25,925 nt of DNA. Source: an uncultured Clostridia bacterium. GTDB taxonomy: Bacteria > Bacillota > Clostridia > Christensenellales > Borkfalkiaceae. The notes beneath the pieces were generated by a model, which was not told the origin of the DNA, ran no database searches, and saw nothing but the letters and a program-made list of their open reading frames with translations. This document shows, piece after piece, positions 22,634 through 25,925 of this stretch; within the stretch, counting starts at the first letter, position 1; each line of letters opens with the position of its first letter. The stretch spans positions 1 to 25,925 of the forward strand of contig CALVPW010000035.1 in the NCBI GenBank assembly GCA_944354085.1, in the 5' to 3' direction. Made by a program: the position numbers and the translations under genes.

Positions 22634-23827
22634 CTACTTTGTACCGCGGGCGGCATTTTTCCGCAAATTTTCAACAAAGCGCCCGATGCGCGAGACCGCC
22701 TCTTCGAGCTCCGCCATCCCCGTGGCGTACGAACAGCGGACGTGCATCTCCCCGCACGCGCCGAAGGCGTTCCCCGGCACGACGGCGACCTGCTCCTCCC
22801 GCAAGAGCCGCTCTGCGAACTGCTCCCCGCTGAGCCCCGTGGCGGCGACGGACGGGAACACGTAGAACGCCCCGCGCGGCTCGAAACAGGAGAGCCCCAT
22901 CCCGTTGAACGCGGAGACGAGGAAACGGCGGCGGCGGTCGTACTCGGCGCGCATCTTTTCGACGGAAGAGAACCCGTCCGCGAACCCGCCCGCAAGCGCC
23001 GCGACGGCGGCGTGCTGCGAAGTGCGCGGCGCGCAGAGCATGGTGTACTGATGCACTTTGAGCATGGCTTTATCGAGCGCCTCGGGCGCGCAGGTGAACC
23101 CGACGCGCCATCCCGTCATGGCGAACGCCTTGGAAAAGCCCGAAAGCAGCACGGTGCGCTCCGCCATCCCGGGAAGAGAGGCGATCGAACAGTGCCGTCC
23201 GCCGTAGGTGAGCTCTGCATAGATCTCGTCGGAGATGACCAAAAGATCGTGTTTGAGGATGACGGGCACGATGGCTTCGAGCTGCTCTTTCGTCATGATC
23301 CCGCCCGTGGGATTGTTGGGATAGGCGACGATGATCGACTTCGTTTTGGGCGTGACCGCCGCCTCGATCGCCTCGGGCGTGAGGATGAAGCCGTTCTCCG
23401 CCGAGCAACGCACCGAAACGGGCGTCCCGCCCGAAAGGGAGACGATGGGCGCGTACGAAACGTATGCGGGATCGGGCACGAGCACCTCGTCGCCCGCCTC
23501 GCAGGTGGTGCGCAGCGCCAGATCGATCCCCTCGCTCGCCCCCACCGTGACGATGATGCGCGACGCGGGATAATCCACCCCGAACCGCTCTTTTAAGTAG
23601 CGGGCGATGAGCGTGCGCAGCTCCGAGAGCCCGCGGTTGCCCGTATACTGCGTGAACCCCTTTTGGATGGAGCGGATCCCCGCGCTGCGGATATCCCACG
23701 GCGTGACGAAATCGGGCTCGCCCACGCCCAGAGAGATGGCGTCGGGGAGCTGCTCCACGATATCGAAATATTTGCGGATGCCGCTGGGTTTGAGCGCTTT
23801 TGCCCGCGGCGTGAGGAAATCTCTCAT
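22634..23827 (-). CDS. Class I/II PLP-dependent aminotransferase
   Basis: A 397-residue fold-type I aminotransferase of the aspartate/alanine/aromatic group. Motifs: SLGVGEPDFVTPW (32-44), the PLP-phosphate region GASEGIDLAL, YPNNPTGGI (169-177), D200 and Y203 in ISDEIYAEL, and Schiff-base lysine K233 in LSGFSKAFAMTGWRVGF. The exact donor cannot be told from sequence; AspC, AlaT and PatA-like activities are all possible. The ATG overlaps the lrp stop by ATGA. This coupling with an Lrp/AsnC gene is frequent in Clostridia and suggests amino-acid-dependent control. Confidence 0.92.
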   Translation of the reverse strand: MRDFLTPRAKALKPSGIRKYFDIVEQLPDAISLGVGEPDFVTPWDIRSAGIRSIQKGFTQYTGNRGLSELRTLIARYLKERFGVDYPASRIIVTVGASEGIDLALRTTCEAGDEVLVPDPAYVSYAPIVSLSGGTPVSVRCSAENGFILTPEAIEAAVTPKTKSIIVAYPNNPTGGIMTKEQLEAIVPVILKHDLLVISDEIYAELTYGGRHCSIASLPGMAERTVLLSGFSKAFAMTGWRVGFTCAPEALDKAMLKVHQYTMLCAPRTSQHAAVAALAGGFADGFSSVEKMRAEYDRRRRFLVSAFNGMGLSCFEPRGAFYVFPSVAATGLSGEQFAERLLREEQVAVVPGNAFGACGEMHVRCSYATGMAELEEAVSRIGRFVENLRKNAARGTK

Positions 23828-24315
23828 GGCTGAACGGAGAGCCTCCTCTTCTTCTCTTTCCCGAAGGTGACGGCGCCCTCGATCTTATACTTTTTGAGGA
23901 TGAAGTGCGTCGCCGTCGAAAGCACGCAGTCGAACGTGGAGATGCACTCCGAGACGAAACGGGAGACCGATTTGATGGAACCCGCCTCGACGATGACCAA
24001 AAGATCGTACGAGCCGCTCATCAGATACAGCGTCTTGACTTCCTCGTGCCCCGCGATCTCCTCGGCAACGCCGTCGAAGCCCGACCCCGAGCGAGGTGCG
24101 ATCTTGACCTCGATGAGCGCTTCGACGCACTCGTCCTCCTCCTCGTCGAGGTTGGCGATGGCGGTGTATTTTACGATGGTCCCGCGTTTTTCCATGTCGC
24201 GGATGGCGGCGCGCACCTCCGCTTCGGGCGCGCCCAGCATCACGGCGACCTTTGCGGCGTCCGCGCGGCTGTCCTCGCTCAAAATACCGAGAATATCCTT
24301 TTCCAGCTTATTCAT
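23824..24315 (-). CDS. Lrp/AsnC family transcriptional regulator
   Basis: A 163-residue feast/famine regulator. An N-terminal helix-turn-helix (about 1-60, MNKLEKDILGILSEDSRADA through AAIRDMEKRGTIVKYTA) is followed by an RAM/AsnC ligand-binding domain (about 65-145) with LMSGSYDLLVIVEAGSIKSV. Such proteins sense amino acids and form octamers on AT-rich sites. The HTH is somewhat atypical but aligned in length. The ATG at 24313-24315 follows GGGGAGGAACGT. It is the first gene of a pair with the aminotransferase and diverges from a small unknown gene. Confidence 0.9.
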   Translation of the reverse strand: MNKLEKDILGILSEDSRADAAKVAVMLGAPEAEVRAAIRDMEKRGTIVKYTAIANLDEEEDECVEALIEVKIAPRSGSGFDGVAEEIAGHEEVKTLYLMSGSYDLLVIVEAGSIKSVSRFVSECISTFDCVLSTATHFILKKYKIEGAVTFGKEKKRRLSVQP

Positions 24316-24341
24316 ACGTTCCTCCCCGACGTTTTTTTATT

Positions 24342-24370
24342 ATTATACCGCACGCGCGGTTTTAAGTCAA
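24342..24370 (-). promoter_or_regulatory. Promoter of the lrp-aminotransferase operon
   Basis: TTGACT (24365-24370), 17 bp, TATAAT (24342-24347) on the minus strand, 26 nt before the lrp ATG. Confidence 0.78.
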
Positions 24371-24379
24371 ATATATTTG
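24368..24379. promoter_or_regulatory. AT-rich perfect palindrome between divergent promoters
   Basis: CAAATATATTTG is a perfect 12-bp palindrome that touches both divergent -35 boxes. AT-rich palindromes are typical Lrp/AsnC targets, so it is a candidate autoregulatory site. Confidence 0.5.
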
Positions 24380-24405
24380 CTTTTTTCGCCGTTTTTTCGT
24401 ATAAT
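24377..24405 (+). promoter_or_regulatory. Promoter of the 85-residue protein gene
   Basis: TTGCTT (24377-24382), 17 bp, TATAAT (24400-24405). The ATG begins 6 nt later with no ribosome binding site, implying a leaderless transcript. Confidence 0.75.
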
Positions 24406-24411
24406 AGCGGT

Positions 24412-24669
24412 ATGTTCCGCATCTGGGCAAAGATCATGCAGGACGGACGCATCGTCCGTCAGACGACGTACGCGCGCGAGGAGAAGTTTTCCTATTCGCG
24501 CTTTTTCGAATACCTTGCCGATATCTGCGGCGCGCTGGATATCCCCACGCCCGTTCTTTTGAAGCCGCACGTCTTTCATTACGCCAAATTCAATCACACA
24601 GTCTTCCGTCCCGCCGATTTTATGGAGAGCGTGTGGTTCGATAAACTCATCCTCGAAAATATTTTATGA
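24412..24669 (+). CDS. Small conserved-looking protein of unknown function, 85 residues
   Basis: Encodes a soluble, mixed-charge protein that begins MFRIWAKIMQDGRIVRQTTY and ends FDKLILENIL. It is rich in aromatic residues (FSYSRFFEYLADICG, HVFHYAKFNH). No signal peptide, membrane segment or cysteine motif is present. Similar short proteins seem familiar from Clostridia, but I cannot name a family or function. Support for it being real: a well-formed promoter ends 6 nt before the ATG, codon use is like its neighbours, and the frame ends neatly 26 bp before the next gene. It is probably co-transcribed with the acetyltransferase-like gene and is divergent from lrp. Confidence 0.78.
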   Translation: MFRIWAKIMQDGRIVRQTTYAREEKFSYSRFFEYLADICGALDIPTPVLLKPHVFHYAKFNHTVFRPADFMESVWFDKLILENIL

Positions 24670-24695
24670 CGGGCGATGCCCGAAAAGGAGATACG

Positions 24696-25313
24696 ATGAC
24701 CGAACGCGAAAAAATGCTCCGCGGAGAGCTGTACGACCCCAGCGACGACGAGCTCGTCGCCCTGCGCACCCGCGCCCGAAAACTTGCCTACGACTACAAC
24801 CTCTCCCAAGAGGGGGAGGCGGAACGCCGCCGCACGCTTTTGGACGCACTTTTGGGCTCGCACGGGGATTTTTATTACTGCGAACCGCCCGTCCGCTTTG
24901 ATTACGGCGTGAATACGCACGTCGGCGACGACTTCTTCTCCAACTTCAACTTTACCGTTTTGGACTGCGCGCCCGTCACCATCGGCAAACAATGCTTTAT
25001 CGGGCCGAACGTCTCCATCGTCACGCCCGTCCGCCCCATGCTCGCCTGCGACAGGAACATGCGCCGCGCGCCGAACGGCACCAAGTTTGACTTTGAATAC
25101 GCCCGCCCCATCACCATCGGCGACAACGTGTGGCTCGCTTCCAACGTAACGGTGTGCGGCGGCGTGACCATCGGGCACGATACGGTGATCGGCGCGGGAA
25201 GCGTCGTCACCCGCGATATCCCCGCGGGCGTGTTCGCCGCAGGCAATCCCTGCCGCGTCATCCGCCCGCTCACCGAACAAGACAAGCTGAACCTTCCAAC
25301 AGACGAGAAATAG
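24696..25313 (+). CDS. Maltose/galactoside O-acetyltransferase-like protein with altered active site
   Basis: A 205-residue left-handed beta-helix protein of the Maa/LacA/NodL group. The Mac domain comes first (TEREKMLRGELYDPSDDELV), followed by FYYCEPPVRFDYGVNTHVGD, hexapeptide repeats, TIGDNVWLASNVTVCGGVTI and GAGSVVTRDIPAGVFAAGNP. Family members transfer acetyl from acetyl-CoA to sugars as trimers. The catalytic histidine, normally in a T-x-x-H-P context, appears as arginine here (IVTPVRPM), so activity may be lost or changed. The ATG at 24696 follows AAAGGAGATACG and is preferred over the upstream in-frame ATG at 24666, which overlaps the previous gene. A strong terminator follows. Confidence 0.88.
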   Translation: MTEREKMLRGELYDPSDDELVALRTRARKLAYDYNLSQEGEAERRRTLLDALLGSHGDFYYCEPPVRFDYGVNTHVGDDFFSNFNFTVLDCAPVTIGKQCFIGPNVSIVTPVRPMLACDRNMRRAPNGTKFDFEYARPITIGDNVWLASNVTVCGGVTIGHDTVIGAGSVVTRDIPAGVFAAGNPCRVIRPLTEQDKLNLPTDEK

Positions 25314-25369
25314 AGCGTACGCCGCCCGTCCGCGCGCATCCGCCCCGCAGCAACAAGCGCTCCAAAAAG

Positions 25370-25412
25370 AAAAGCGCCGCCCGCCGCATTTTATGCGGCG
25401 GGCGGCGCTTTT
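25370..25412 (+). terminator. Strong intrinsic terminator after the acetyltransferase-like gene
   Basis: AAAAGCGCCGCCCGCCGCA pairs with TGCGGCGGGCGGCGCTTTT over 19 bp around a TTTTA loop. The stem ends in its T run. It can act on either strand. Confidence 0.85.
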
Positions 25413-25489
25413 ACGCCACGCTGTGCTGTTTTCCTTTATAAAAGATCATAAAATCCGCTCAGGCGCAAGCCGTCCGCCGATGCCCCACA

Positions 25490-25646
25490 TTTGCGCATAC
25501 CTGCGCTCGTGCGGAAAGGTGAAGCCGCCGCGCGCTATAACTGTTGCGAAAACGGCGGCGGCGAGGAAAACCAAACACAAAGCCGCCGCCTCACGGCGGC
25601 GACTGTTGGGTTTTCCTTTTTTTCTCACGGAATTTCTTTTTGTCAG
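25490..25646. repeat. Direct repeat copy 1 (157 bp)
   Basis: Identical to 25714-25870 except for five substitutions, with no indels. It contains a long imperfect hairpin, GGAAAACC...GGTTTTCC with a GCCGCCGCC/GGCGGCG core, followed by TTTTTTT. A second hairpin (AATTTCTTTTTG/CAAAAAGAAATT, from about 25628) overlaps its right edge and extends to about 25660. The flanks from 25413 contain no credible gene. Confidence 0.9.
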
Positions 25647-25713
25647 TTCAAAAAGAAATTCGTGAACCCCGATCGCGTCCGCAAGGAAGGTCTCCTTCCG
25701 CCGCGGGACCCTG

Positions 25714-25870
25714 TTTGCGCATTCCTGCGCTCATGCGGAAAGGTGAAGCCGCCGCGGGCTATAACTGTTGCGAAAACAGCGGCGGCGAGGAAAACCAAAC
25801 ACAAAGCCGCCGCCTTACGGCGGCGACTGTTGGGTTTTCCTTTTTTTCTCACGGAATTTCTTTTTGTCAG
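25714..25870. repeat. Direct repeat copy 2 (157 bp), cut by adapter sequence
   Basis: Offset exactly 224 bp from copy 1 with five substitutions. It carries the same hairpin-plus-T-run core. Similarity to copy 1 ends at 25870, one base before adapter sequence begins, so the true right end is unknown. Confidence 0.9.
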
Positions 25871-25871
25871 T

Positions 25872-25925
25872 GATCGGAAGAGCGTGTTGTCGGGGATCAG
25901 TGTAGATCTGGGGGGTCGCCGCCTC
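25872..25925. other. Illumina adapter read-through, not genomic
   Basis: The last 54 bases begin GATCGGAAGAGCGT and contain AGTGTAGATCT and GGTCGCCG. They align without gaps to the reverse complement of the TruSeq universal adapter, with about ten mismatches as in low-quality read ends. They should not be annotated as biology. Confidence 0.93.

Noticed and set aside
25446..25852. Two minus-strand ORFs of about 60-70 codons in the direct repeats (RKKGKPNSRR then a hydrophobic stretch)
   Set aside because: They lie entirely within repeat hairpins, lack ribosome binding sites and start inside a T-tract stem. They are more likely translated repeat than genes.
1..25925. tRNA, rRNA, T-box and common riboswitch elements
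   Set aside because: No cloverleaf with a TTCGA arm, rRNA segment, T-box (including upstream of metG and lysS) or familiar riboswitch core was recognised by eye. A covariance-model scan would be needed to exclude them fully.

Overview
The window looks like a contig end from a GC-rich, endospore-forming member of the Clostridia (Bacillota), probably an uncultured lineage assembled from short reads. The evidence is spmA and spmB, ricT (yaaT), strong GGAGG-type ribosome binding sites, sigma-A promoters with 17-bp spacers, and gene order shared with the Bacillus subtilis yaaO-to-ksgA region. A finer placement (for example Christensenellales-like) is only a guess. The last 54 bases are sequencing adapter, not genome.

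Left part (1-7.3 kb): a truncated AlbA_2/Schlafen-type protein and a VanZ protein (minus), divergent from a single-chain iron-sulfur L-serine dehydratase (plus). A minus-strand operon follows: a MarR regulator and two half-ABC exporters. One exporter has a degenerate ATP site, so the pair should form a heterodimeric multidrug-type pump. A tandem palindrome beside the promoter is the likely MarR operator. Next comes rsmA.

Middle (7.3-14.7 kb): metG, tatD and a TatD-associated radical SAM gene form a minus-strand operon. Upstream is a GNAT acetyltransferase whose leader carries its own promoter, a 21-codon ORF, an antiterminator and a terminator, which is the layout of ribosome-mediated attenuation. 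Divergent to it are spmA-spmB behind a sigma-E-like promoter. A gene-poor stretch (12.6-13.2 kb) holds an AT-rich island, a possible small RNA and hairpin-rich tandem repeats. It is followed by an O-antigen-ligase-like membrane protein with an apparently leaderless mRNA.

Right part (14.7-25.9 kb): minus-strand housekeeping genes rsmI, trmN6, a 2[4Fe-4S] ferredoxin, ricT, holB, a YaaO-type decarboxylase, a one-TM protein of unknown function, lysS and greA. The last six (greA to ricT) probably form one transcription unit from a consensus promoter. An Lrp/AsnC regulator-aminotransferase pair is divergent from a small leaderless protein gene and a maltose-acetyltransferase-like protein that lacks the usual catalytic histidine. 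The contig ends in a 157-bp direct repeat pair.

A theme across the window is leaderless transcription. In three places a good -35/-10 pair sits exactly 6 nt before an ATG that has no ribosome binding site, and in a fourth a sporulation-type promoter sits 5 nt before a GTG. No tRNA, rRNA, CRISPR array, prophage or insertion sequence was seen.
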